Shown here: piece after piece, positions 1 to 7,173 of the stretch
Numbering within the stretch: position 1 is the first letter of the stretch
Layout: every line of letters starts with the position of its first letter
NCBI GenBank assembly: GCA_900769035.1
Contig: CAAGFD010000052.1
Coordinates: 1 to 9,761, forward strand
From: Bacteroidales bacterium
GTDB lineage: Bacteria; Bacteroidota; Bacteroidia; Bacteroidales; Paludibacteraceae
Length of the DNA: 9,761 bases
Direction: 5' to 3'
Translations under genes and position numbers: made by a program
The notes under the pieces: generated by a model
The model's input: the letters and a program-made list of their open reading frames with translations, nothing else
Databases searched by the model: none
What the model was told of the DNA's origin: nothing

Positions 1-1391
1 CGATATATTCTATAGGATCAAGAGGATTTGCTAAACTTATTGTATTAGGTGATAACAATTTAATTTACACAAATACTTTTAGTGCCGGAGATTTCTCAAA
101 AACAATTTCTGTTGATATATCAAATTATAGATACATCTCATTTATATTAGATTCTATCTCTAATATTGTTGATTTTGCCATTACAAATATTAATGCATTT
201 ACTTATAATCATAACGATATAATTGAAGGCACAAGAAATGATTGTTTTACAGAAAGTTGGATAGACGTAATATCAAAAATAAATTTAAATTCATTTTATA
301 GCTATAAAGATAAAGAAAGAAACATCTACAATGGACTCGACACGAATAGATCTATTTTAATAGATGGCAAGAAATACACAAAAGGACTTGTTTTATACAG
401 AGCTAATGAAGATGACTTAGCATCATCTGATAAAAAATACAACAAACCAGTGGGTTTATCTTATGCTTCATTTAATTTTAATCAAAATTATGACTCAATT
501 AGTTTTTCATTGGGATGGTTACAGAATAACAATACTATTGGCAAAGACACATTAAAGATTTACTCCGATACTACTCTAATTAAAGAAATACTATTACACC
601 CTATGATGAAAACAAAATATACAATACATATTCCAACTTGTAATATACTATCTTTTGTTTTAGATGGCATTATTAATGTTAATCCTCAACCTGCATACGG
701 AATAGTAGAATTATTCGCACACAAAAAAGGGAATAACACTACTCCTCTTAAAAGCAATAATTATAATATCATTGAAAATTATCGCAACAAACCTTTTCTC
801 TATATAACGAATAAACCAACTAACAAGGAAAGGATTCGCAGCTTCTACAATATAGAAGAAGTTTCACATATCATATTAAATAATGGAGATAGTATATTTA
901 CCGGGATTGAACTTAAATCAAATTACAGGAAGAAACAATTAATCTATAATGGAGAAAAATTTAATTCCGCATATATGGCAAGTTCATTTTATCACCCAAT
1001 AATAATTCATTATGATTTCAACGATACACTCAACATAAATAAATTTACTTCATTAGTTCAATATGATAAAGAACGAAATGCATATTCTCATGCATGTGCA
1101 TGCTACAATTTAGATAATCAATACGATTCTATAAAATTCACTATTGGTGCAAGTATCGGAAATAATTTCGGGTTATATGAAGATAATGAAGATGAGGTTG
1201 TAATAGACGAATATTTATATCTTGTTTGCGATAAAACTATTATTGATACTATAAAATTAAACAAAAAAATGGACCCTACTACTATTAACATAGATATTAA
1301 CAAATGCGATAAATTAATGTTCTATATACCATGCATTGGTCCTAAAAATAATCCATATACAATTTATGATATAATCTTTTACAACAAATAG
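1..1391 (+). CDS. C-terminal part of a repeat protein with NPCBM-like beta-rich units (5' end outside window)
   Basis: The frame is open from base 3 to the TAA at 1389-1391, so about 462 residues are visible and the real start lies upstream. The GTG at 450 is internal, because coding continues unbroken through it with the same repeat pattern. The protein is made of repeated units. An incomplete unit covers 3-218 and two fuller ones cover about 219-767 and 768-1388. Each ends in a strand-rich block of the type hydrophobic-x-hydrophobic-x-D, then TIxIP or TINIDI-like strands, then a final YxI strand. Units 2 and 3 contain IDGKKYTKGL and YNGEKFNSAY, followed by NYDSISFSLG and QYDSIKFTIG. This resembles NPCBM/NEW2 carbohydrate-binding modules (family knowledge). 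The assignment is by eye and tentative. No membrane anchor and no obvious type IX sorting tail is present at the C-terminus. Sampled lines are about 23-32% G+C, well below the genes downstream. The precise function is unknown; a surface or secreted glycan-binding role is an inference. Confidence 0.75.
   Translation, partial: IYSIGSRGFAKLIVLGDNNLIYTNTFSAGDFSKTISVDISNYRYISFILDSISNIVDFAITNINAFTYNHNDIIEGTRNDCFTESWIDVISKINLNSFYSYKDKERNIYNGLDTNRSILIDGKKYTKGLVLYRANEDDLASSDKKYNKPVGLSYASFNFNQNYDSISFSLGWLQNNNTIGKDTLKIYSDTTLIKEILLHPMMKTKYTIHIPTCNILSFVLDGIINVNPQPAYGIVELFAHKKGNNTTPLKSNNYNIIENYRNKPFLYITNKPTNKERIRSFYNIEEVSHIILNNGDSIFTGIELKSNYRKKQLIYNGEKFNSAYMASSFYHPIIIHYDFNDTLNINKFTSLVQYDKERNAYSHACACYNLDNQYDSIKFTIGASIGNNFGLYEDNEDEVVIDEYLYLVCDKTIIDTIKLNKKMDPTTINIDINKCDKLMFYIPCIGPKNNPYTIYDIIFYNK
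219..1388 (+). repeat. Two diverged protein-level tandem repeats (units 2 and 3), about 183 and 207 codons
   Basis: Unit 2 (219-767) and unit 3 (768-1388) share the same order of landmarks. These are IIExxRNxxF at the start, an SFY a few dozen residues later, a DGKKY/NGEKF turn, YDSIxFxxG, a strand ending in D (KIYSD / LVCD), and a closing YxI strand. A third copy of only the last part lies at 3-218 (for example LIVLGD, then SVDIS). The copies are conserved in pattern rather than in DNA, so they are old duplications. Unit 3 is longer, partly because of an acidic insert around NEDEVV. Confidence 0.6.
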
Positions 1392-1717
1392 ATCCTCTAA
1401 TGAAAAATATAATATAATTACACAACACAATTCATTAAACAATTCATAATTAACGCAAGTTCATAAAGAGAAGCATTTAAAAGTTCGATTCGAAAGTATA
1501 TTTTCAGCTGTAATTACTGTGTTTTATACAAAAATATTCTGTTATCTTCACTCTATTTAAGTCTATATCGTGACATTATTACACAACTTAAAGTAGGATA
1601 ATATAGGCAATATAAGCATTTTATAGATTAAAAAAATTTTCTTACCTTTGCATACTTAAACTAAGGTATAAATTAGGTGAATTGTAAACAATAGACAATA
1701 TCAAATAAACACACAAA
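1392..1717. other. AT-rich intergenic region upstream of dcp
   Basis: No coding sequence of any credible length is seen on either strand. The stretch is strongly AT-rich. It contains a short 11-bp palindrome TTCGA-T-TCGAA at 1484-1494 of unknown meaning and, near the right end, the promoter described separately. No GC-rich stem followed by a T-run is visible after the stop at 1391, so how the upstream gene terminates is not apparent. Confidence 0.6.
1619..1650 (+). promoter_or_regulatory. Bacteroidetes-type promoter for dcp
   Basis: TACCTTTG at 1643-1650 is a full match to the Bacteroidetes -7 consensus TAnnTTTG. Twenty bases upstream, TTTT at 1619-1622 stands where the weaker -33 TTTG element is expected, with one mismatch. 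Transcription would begin near 1656-1658, giving a leader of roughly 60 nt before the ATG at 1718. That leader is A-rich and has no Shine-Dalgarno match, as is usual in this phylum. Confidence 0.65.
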
Positions 1718-3820
1718 ATGAAAAAATTACTATTAATCGCAGCAGTTGCAATGATGATGTTTGCATGCACAGACAAAGCCAAAGAGACGAGAGAAAATCC
1801 TCTTTTAGGCGAATGGAACACTCCGGAAGGTGTGCCTCCTTTTGAATTAATTCAAAACAGTGATTACTTACCTGCTTTTGAAGAAGGTATTAAACAACAA
1901 TTAGCAGAAGTAGAGGCTATTGTAAACAACGAAGAGGCTCCTACTTTTGAGAACACCTTGGCAGCACTCGATGCTTCCGGTTCTTTACTTAAAAGAGTTT
2001 CTTTAGTATTCTTCAACCTCACAGAAAGTGATGGTAACGATGAGCTAAACGAAATCTCTGACAAAGTATTACCTATGGTATCTGAGGTTAATGACAATAT
2101 CTATATGAATGCAAAACTCTTTGAAAGAGTTAAAGCCGTATACGATAGTCAAGATGAAATGAATTACACTACCGAACAAAAAATGCTCCTCAAAAAAGTT
2201 TATAACTCTTTTGTTCGTAATGGTATTTCACTTCCTGAAGAGCAACAAGCTCGCCTCCGTGAAATAAACAAGGAGCTCTCTACTCTTCAACAAAAATTCG
2301 GCAACAATCTTCTTGCAGAAACTAATGATTTCAAACTCGTTATTGACAATGAAGAAGACCTTGCCGGTCTGCCGGAAAACATACGTACTGCCGCAGCCGA
2401 GATGGCAAAAGAAAACGGACAAGAGAGAAAATGGATGTTCGGTCTTCAAAAACCAAGTTGGATACCATTCCTCCAATACAGCGAGCGTCGCGACCTCCGC
2501 GAAAAGATGTACAAAGCTTACATCAATCGTGGTAATAACGATAATGAAAACGACAACAAACAAATTATTCTTCAAATTATTACTCTCCGTCAGGAAAAAG
2601 CTCGTTTGCTCGGTTTTGAAACTCCTGCCGATTTCATTCTCGACGACACAATGGCTAAAAAATCTGACGTGGTAAATGCATTCCTTCTCGATATTTTCAA
2701 GGCTGCTAATGAGAAAGCAAAAGCAGAACTCGCTGAAATGCAAGCTATTGCCGACCGCGAAGGTAATGGTGTTAAGATTGAAGCTTGGGATTGGGACTAC
2801 TATGCAGAAAAGCTCCGCCAAGAGAAATATGCTATGAACGAGAGCGAAATCAAGCCTTATTTCCAAATGGAGAATGTACGTGCCGGTGTATTTGCCGTAG
2901 CAAACAAACTCTATGGCATCAACTTTGAGAAACTCGACAGTATGCCTCTTTACAATCCTGAGGCTGAATGCTTTAAAGTAACTGATGCTGATGGTTCACT
3001 CATCGGTATTTTCTATACCGACTACTACCCTCGTTCTTCAAAACGCGCAGGAGCTTGGATGTCTAATTTCCGTGAACAATACGTAAAAGATGGTGTAGAC
3101 GTTCGCCCTGTAGTACTCAACATAGGCAACTTCACAAAACCGACTGCTACAGAGCCTTCACTTCTTACTCTTGATGAAGTAGAAACCCTCTTCCACGAGT
3201 TCGGTCACGCCCTTCACGGATTACTTGCAAAAGCCAACTACACAATGATAAGCGGTACTAATGTGGCTCGTGACTTCGTAGAACTCCCTTCTCAAATTAT
3301 GGAGAACTGGGCTTTTGAACCTGAAGTACTTGCCATGTATGCTCGTCATTACGAGACAGGAGAAATTATCCCTCAAGAACTTATCGAGAAAATACAATCT
3401 ACATCCACTTTCAATCAAGGCTTTATGACTACAGAGCTTACAGCTGCCGCTATTCTTGATATGAATTGGCACGACCTATCTTCTGTAGATGGCATCGACC
3501 CTATCGCTTTCGAAGCTGAGATGATGAACAAAATAGGTTTGATTCCTCAAATAGCACCACGCTACCGCTCTACTTACTTCAACCACATCTGGGCAGGTGG
3601 TTATAGTGCAGGCTATTACAGCTATTTATGGGCAGAAGTTCTCGACAAAGATGCTTTTGAATTATTTAAAGAAAAGGGCATCTTCGACCCTGCAACAGCA
3701 AAAGCCTTCCGTACTCTACTTGAAAAAGGCGGTACTGAAGACCCTATGGACTTATATCGTACTTTCCGTGGCGCAGAACCTAACAACAACGCAATGCTTG
3801 TAGGTCGCGGTCTTAAATAA
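1718..3820 (+). CDS. dcp: M3-family zinc peptidyl-dipeptidase, predicted lipoprotein
   Basis: Peptidase family M3 removes C-terminal dipeptides (Dcp) or cleaves short oligopeptides. The zinc site is plain: HEFGH at residues 493-497 with H493 and H497 as ligands and E494 as the catalytic base, and E522 in RDFVELPSQ as the third ligand, 29 residues after H493 as in thimet oligopeptidase. The C-terminal YFNHIW...GYSAGYYSYLWA stretch corresponds to the substrate-binding tyrosine region of M3 enzymes. The length of 700 residues is close to Escherichia coli Dcp (about 680) plus a signal peptide. The N-terminus MKKLLLIAAVAMMMFAC has a basic start, a hydrophobic core and a lipobox-like MFAC with C17 as the predicted lipidated residue, so the enzyme is probably membrane-anchored in the cell envelope. 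The ATG at 1718 is chosen because it gives this signal peptide and lies about 60 nt after a good promoter. I favour dcp over oligopeptidase A (prlC) from the RDFVELPSQ context and the length; the substrate specificity is inferred. A long antisense open frame inside the gene is a shadow. Confidence 0.93.
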   Translation: MKKLLLIAAVAMMMFACTDKAKETRENPLLGEWNTPEGVPPFELIQNSDYLPAFEEGIKQQLAEVEAIVNNEEAPTFENTLAALDASGSLLKRVSLVFFNLTESDGNDELNEISDKVLPMVSEVNDNIYMNAKLFERVKAVYDSQDEMNYTTEQKMLLKKVYNSFVRNGISLPEEQQARLREINKELSTLQQKFGNNLLAETNDFKLVIDNEEDLAGLPENIRTAAAEMAKENGQERKWMFGLQKPSWIPFLQYSERRDLREKMYKAYINRGNNDNENDNKQIILQIITLRQEKARLLGFETPADFILDDTMAKKSDVVNAFLLDIFKAANEKAKAELAEMQAIADREGNGVKIEAWDWDYYAEKLRQEKYAMNESEIKPYFQMENVRAGVFAVANKLYGINFEKLDSMPLYNPEAECFKVTDADGSLIGIFYTDYYPRSSKRAGAWMSNFREQYVKDGVDVRPVVLNIGNFTKPTATEPSLLTLDEVETLFHEFGHALHGLLAKANYTMISGTNVARDFVELPSQIMENWAFEPEVLAMYARHYETGEIIPQELIEKIQSTSTFNQGFMTTELTAAAILDMNWHDLSSVDGIDPIAFEAEMMNKIGLIPQIAPRYRSTYFNHIWAGGYSAGYYSYLWAEVLDKDAFELFKEKGIFDPATAKAFRTLLEKGGTEDPMDLYRTFRGAEPNNNAMLVGRGLK

Positions 3821-3826
3821 ACCTTA

Positions 3827-3864
3827 TGGCAGCAGGGATTGAAACCCCTGTTGCCAACAATTTT
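3827..3864 (+). terminator. Hairpin with short T-run after dcp (possible intrinsic terminator)
   Basis: GGCAGCAGGG (3828-3837) pairs with CCCTGTTGCC (3846-3855) through one G-U pair. A flanking T3827-A3856 pair makes an 11-bp stem with an 8-nt loop. It is followed by AACAA and then TTTT at 3861-3864. The stem is strong, but the T-run is short and displaced by five bases, so termination may be partial. The next gene starts at 3867, so the hairpin also lies where its ribosome would bind. Confidence 0.55.
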
Positions 3865-3866
3865 AT

Positions 3867-4862
3867 ATGAATATAACACTTACCAAATATCTGCAAAAAC
3901 GCTCGCTTCCTTCCGTACTAATAGGAATTATATTGAGCACAACACTATGGTTCTTGCCGGAAATAATAGGCTTACGAGATACCACAGTCATGGTTGATGT
4001 AATGTTTATGAAACATTACGTGCTATGGTCATGGCCGATGTGGGTATCGCATATAGTGGCTTATTTCTTCACTATTATCGTATTGATATGGCTTACGGAC
4101 TTGTGCGAACGGCTTCAGATAATACCTATCCGATCGGCAATACCTTTCTTATTGGGCTTACTGCTCATCTCTTCGATATATTACTTGCAACTCTTTGATG
4201 AAAGGTCGATAGCTTTGATTTGCTTTTTAGTGGCATTAAAGCAACTTTTTGGGATGTACCACTTCGAATGGCAGGTAGTAGCAGGCTTCAATATCACTTT
4301 AATGCTTGGTATCGCCGCCTTTTTTGAGCCTCAATACGTATGGTTAAGTGCTCTATTTATACTTGGAATGATTATTTTCCGTGTAATTACAAGGCGCATA
4401 TTCCTTAGTGTTATTTTAGCTATACTGCTTATACTCTTGATGTCGGTAAGCATCTTCTGGCTTTTCGATGCCGTACCTGTTTTGATAGATTATTCATCGG
4501 AATTTTTAAAGGTAACGCTACTCGATACAATAGAAGTACATCGTAGCGACATCATCATGGGAGTATTTTTGCTTTTGCTCAATCTATACTCCATTTTCGG
4601 ATATTTGGTAACCAACTCACATTACAAACTCAATGTACGATTCAACTTCACTTTTGTAAATTGGGGATTTTGGATTTCCATAATATGGGTGGCTCTCTTT
4701 GTCGGATGTTTTCAACATCTGATAATCATACCTTTCATATTCATCATATTATGGTCGAGTTTACTATTCAGCACTAATCACAGTAACGTAACAAACATAC
4801 TATTTTTATCATTAATATTAATCTCCATAATATACAGATTATTGTGGCTTTTAAATTTTTAA
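3867..4862 (+). CDS. Polytopic inner-membrane protein, DUF6427-like
   Basis: This 331-residue protein is almost wholly hydrophobic with roughly ten membrane-spanning segments, at about residues 15-34, 55-77, 91-108, 112-130, 138-175 (probably two), 177-205, 228-250, 265-302 (two) and 308-330. The overall plan looks like the uncharacterised DUF6427 family of Bacteroidetes: an N-terminal span soon after a short basic cytoplasmic start, and a VAGFNITLMLGIAAFF segment followed by an aromatic-rich helix. That assignment is from pattern memory and is moderate only. No catalytic or binding motif is recognisable and I assign no function. The ATG at 3867 follows the post-dcp hairpin by 10 bases, with no Shine-Dalgarno sequence. 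The stop at 4860-4862 lies one base before the sufC ATG, so the two are almost surely co-transcribed and translationally coupled. The context suggests a link to Fe-S assembly, but shared transcription alone does not show it. Confidence 0.8.
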   Translation: MNITLTKYLQKRSLPSVLIGIILSTTLWFLPEIIGLRDTTVMVDVMFMKHYVLWSWPMWVSHIVAYFFTIIVLIWLTDLCERLQIIPIRSAIPFLLGLLLISSIYYLQLFDERSIALICFLVALKQLFGMYHFEWQVVAGFNITLMLGIAAFFEPQYVWLSALFILGMIIFRVITRRIFLSVILAILLILLMSVSIFWLFDAVPVLIDYSSEFLKVTLLDTIEVHRSDIIMGVFLLLLNLYSIFGYLVTNSHYKLNVRFNFTFVNWGFWISIIWVALFVGCFQHLIIIPFIFIILWSSLLFSTNHSNVTNILFLSLILISIIYRLLWLLNF

Positions 4863-4863
4863 G

Positions 4864-5610
4864 ATGTTAGAAATAAAAGATTTACACGCCTCTATTGCAG
4901 GCAAAGAGATATTAAAAGGGCTTACACTGACGGTTAAAGAGGGTGAAGTACACGCAATAATGGGGCCTAATGGTGCCGGAAAGAGTACTTTAAGTAATGT
5001 ACTAACGGGTCACCCGGCTTACACGGTCACCTCCGGTAGCATCACTTTCAACGGCAAGAACCTGCTTGAGATGAGTCCGGAAGTAAGAGCCCGCGAAGGA
5101 CTTTTTATGAGTTTTCAATATCCGGTAGAAATTCCGGGGGTCAGCATGGTAAATTTCATGCGTACGGCAGTTAACGAGCAGCGCAAATACCGTGGTGAAG
5201 AGCCTTTGTCTTCGAGTGATTTTTTGAAGTTGATGCGTGAGAAACGTCAATTAGTGGAACTCGATAGCAAGCTTGCCAATCGTGCAGTAAACGAGGGCTT
5301 TTCCGGCGGTGAGAAAAAACGCAATGAAATTTTTCAAATGGCAATGCTTAACCCGCGTTTATCTATTCTCGATGAAACGGACTCCGGACTCGATATCGAC
5401 GCTCTTCGTATCGTTGCTCATGGGGTAAATTTATTGAAAACACCGCATAACGCTTCTATAGTAATCACTCACTATCAACGACTTCTCGATTATATCGTAC
5501 CTGACATCGTAGATATCCTTGTAGATGGACGAATAGTGATGTCCGGCACAAAAGAGCTTGCTTTAGAACTCGAAGAGAAGGGTTATGATTGGATAAAAAA
5601 CAAAATATAA
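4864..5610 (+). CDS. sufC: Fe-S cluster assembly ATPase SufC
   Basis: SufC is the ABC-type ATPase of the cytosolic SufBCD scaffold. ATP-driven dimerisation of two SufC subunits reshapes SufB-SufD for cluster assembly. All nucleotide-binding motifs are present: Walker A GPNGAGKS at residues 34-41 with K40, Q-loop Q85 in SFQYP, signature FSGGEKKR at 146-153, Walker B and catalytic glutamate in LSILDETDSGLD with E171, and H-loop H203 in VITHYQ. The ETDSGLD sequence is characteristic of SufC rather than of transporter ATPases. The length of 248 residues and the residue numbering match E. coli SufC. The start at 4864 is one base after the stop of the membrane-protein gene, with no Shine-Dalgarno sequence, which suggests translation by re-initiation. 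sufD follows after 24 bases. sufB, which normally precedes sufC in this phylum, is not next to it here. Confidence 0.97.
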   Translation: MLEIKDLHASIAGKEILKGLTLTVKEGEVHAIMGPNGAGKSTLSNVLTGHPAYTVTSGSITFNGKNLLEMSPEVRAREGLFMSFQYPVEIPGVSMVNFMRTAVNEQRKYRGEEPLSSSDFLKLMREKRQLVELDSKLANRAVNEGFSGGEKKRNEIFQMAMLNPRLSILDETDSGLDIDALRIVAHGVNLLKTPHNASIVITHYQRLLDYIVPDIVDILVDGRIVMSGTKELALELEEKGYDWIKNKI

Positions 5611-5634
5611 AAGCACTATTTACCCTCGATTATC

Positions 5635-6966
5635 ATGACGGAAAAACAGTTTTTAGACTTATATAAAGAGACTAAAGAGGCACTAAATGCTCGCTCCGCT
5701 AACGTTTTCAATGCCGGTAGAGCTATGGCAGAGAGGTATCTCACAGAAAAAGGAATGCCTACAAAAAAAGATGAAGCATATCTTTATTGTCCTCTTTTTG
5801 ACGCACTGAATATTAATTGGGGCGTAAATATCAATCGCTTACAATCGAATATCAACGAAGAAAATTTGTTTCATTGTGCCGTGCCGGGCATAAAAACGTC
5901 GTCTGTTTACTTTACTAACGACACGTGGCGCGGTAACGATTGCATTGATTTGGGAAATGGAGCTATTGCTTGCTCAATGCAATATGCTTCAATACATTAC
6001 AACGATATATTAAATAAATACTATGGTACCGTATTGCAAGAGGAAGTCGACGGCTTCTCCGCCCTCAATGCCCTGATTGTGCAAGACGGTATTTTTATTT
6101 ACATTCCTAAAGGAGTAAAAGTTCAACTTCCTATTCAGGTACTCAACGTGATGTTTGCAAGCGGAGAGTTGATGTCTACCGGCAGAAACTTAATAGTGCT
6201 GGAGTCTGACTCTGAACTTCATTACATCGATTGCGTGCATACTATGAACGACAACAACTATTTCCTGAATAGAGTGACGGAAATTGTGGCAGAAGACTCT
6301 GCCGTACTTCGCTACTGTAGCATAGAAAGCAGTGGAGAAAATATGAATGCAATGCATCGTATTGCCATAAGGCAACAAAAAGATAGTGACGTAAGAATCA
6401 GTAGTTTCGGACTCTTATTAGGTTCAACTCGCAACCATATTACGATAGACTTAAACGAGTCGGGAGCCAACACATGGCTTGGAGGCATGCTCCTTATCGA
6501 TAAGAACGAGAAATGCGATAACTACACCATCATCCGTCACCACGCTTGCAACTGCACCAGTAACGAGCTCTATAAATACATCCTCGATGACAATGCAGAG
6601 GGGGCTTTCAGTGGCAGGATAGTGGTAGACCATGGAGCTCAGAAAACCAATTCTTACCAGACGAACCGCAATATATGCCTCAGTAAAGAAGCACGTGCAC
6701 TCGGACGTCCGCAACTGGAAATCTATGCCGACGATGTAAAATGCGGTCACGGAGCCACTACCGGTATGCTCGACGAAAACGCTCTCTTCTATATGCAACA
6801 GCGCGGAATAGACCTTAAAGAGGCTCGCCTGCTACTACTGCAAGCATTCTCTGCTGAGGTACTGGAAAACATTACATTGCCTGCCCTCGCCGACAGACTC
6901 AAATTGCTTATTGAAAAGAGACTACACGGAGAGTCATTACGTTGCCCGGGATGCTACAGATGCTGA
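5635..6966 (+). CDS. sufD: Fe-S cluster assembly scaffold protein SufD
   Basis: SufD pairs with SufB and a SufC dimer to form the scaffold on which Fe-S clusters are built, and it is linked to iron entry. The core is the SufB/SufD beta-helix domain, with HHACNCTSNELYKYIL and SGRIVVDHGAQKTNSYQ in mid-protein and ADDVKCGHGATTG near the C-terminus. The histidine of that last motif, H372, corresponds to the SufD histidine (H360 in E. coli) implicated at the SufB-SufD interface. The DDVKCxHGAT form marks SufD rather than SufB. The length of 443 residues is slightly more than E. coli SufD (about 423). The protein ends in CPGCYRC (residues 437-443), three cysteines spaced two apart at the very C-terminus. 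It lies 24 bases after sufC in the same presumed transcript. Both the identity and the completeness of the gene look secure. Confidence 0.95.
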   Translation: MTEKQFLDLYKETKEALNARSANVFNAGRAMAERYLTEKGMPTKKDEAYLYCPLFDALNINWGVNINRLQSNINEENLFHCAVPGIKTSSVYFTNDTWRGNDCIDLGNGAIACSMQYASIHYNDILNKYYGTVLQEEVDGFSALNALIVQDGIFIYIPKGVKVQLPIQVLNVMFASGELMSTGRNLIVLESDSELHYIDCVHTMNDNNYFLNRVTEIVAEDSAVLRYCSIESSGENMNAMHRIAIRQQKDSDVRISSFGLLLGSTRNHITIDLNESGANTWLGGMLLIDKNEKCDNYTIIRHHACNCTSNELYKYILDDNAEGAFSGRIVVDHGAQKTNSYQTNRNICLSKEARALGRPQLEIYADDVKCGHGATTGMLDENALFYMQQRGIDLKEARLLLLQAFSAEVLENITLPALADRLKLLIEKRLHGESLRCPGCYRC

Positions 6967-7173
6967 CAAAACAAAGAGACTTAACAATTTAAATTTAATA
7001 TCACCGAAAAGCACATGTTGTGCCATTAGAGTATTGAACCGTAACAATCATGATAATATAAAAAGTACTATTAATTTTAGTTGTCTAAATATTAGTAATA
7101 CAACAGTTAATATATTACCAAAACCAAGTCTCTTTGATATTGTATCAAAGGGATAATAATCAAAATTAAAAAT
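6967..7173. other. AT-rich gap between sufD and the permease gene
   Basis: This 207-base gap is much richer in A+T than the flanking genes. It holds a small inverted repeat GCACA-TGT-TGTGC (7011-7023) just after sufD without a following T-run, an AATTTAAATT palindrome (6986-6995), and a longer hairpin near 7128-7154 listed separately. An open frame running out of the sufD 3' end through to 7156 has no start context or recognisable content, and I treat it as chance. No perfect TAnnTTTG promoter is seen; the closest is TCTCTTTG at 7129-7136 with one mismatch. Confidence 0.5.
7128..7154 (+). promoter_or_regulatory. Palindromic hairpin in the leader of the permease gene
   Basis: CTTTGATA (7132-7139) and TATCAAAG (7143-7150) form a perfect 8-bp inverted repeat around a 3-nt centre. 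Outer pairs, including C7130-G7152 and T7129-A7153 plus two G-U pairs, extend it to about 12 bp. It ends 19 bases before the ATG at 7174. It could be a protein-binding operator or an RNA hairpin. No T-run follows, so it is not a standard terminator. Confidence 0.45.

Noticed and set aside
1091..1103. Repeated TGCATG bases as a regulatory repeat
   Set aside because: It falls inside coding sequence and simply encodes the HACAC stretch of the repeat protein.
450..1391. GTG at 450 as the start of a separate gene
   Set aside because: The same frame is open without a stop back to base 3, and the upstream residues contain the matching parts of the same repeat unit, so 450 is internal.
2228..2866. 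Long antisense open frame of 212 codons inside dcp
   Set aside because: It lies wholly within a well-supported M3 peptidase gene, has no recognisable content and no start context, and is a shadow of that gene's codon use.
5635..6966. The scaffold gene being SufB rather than SufD
   Set aside because: It has the SufD-type ADDVKCGHGATTG ending and lacks the SufB-type EHEATTSKI motif.
7011..7023. Small inverted repeat GCACA-TGT-TGTGC as a terminator for sufD
   Set aside because: Only five pairs and no T-run after it, so it does not meet the pattern of an intrinsic terminator.
6911..7156. Open frame overlapping the end of sufD and filling the gap before the permease
   Set aside because: It begins inside sufD in another frame, has low-complexity AT-driven composition and no recognisable domain. 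It ends in the palindromic hairpin, which itself accounts for the last residues.
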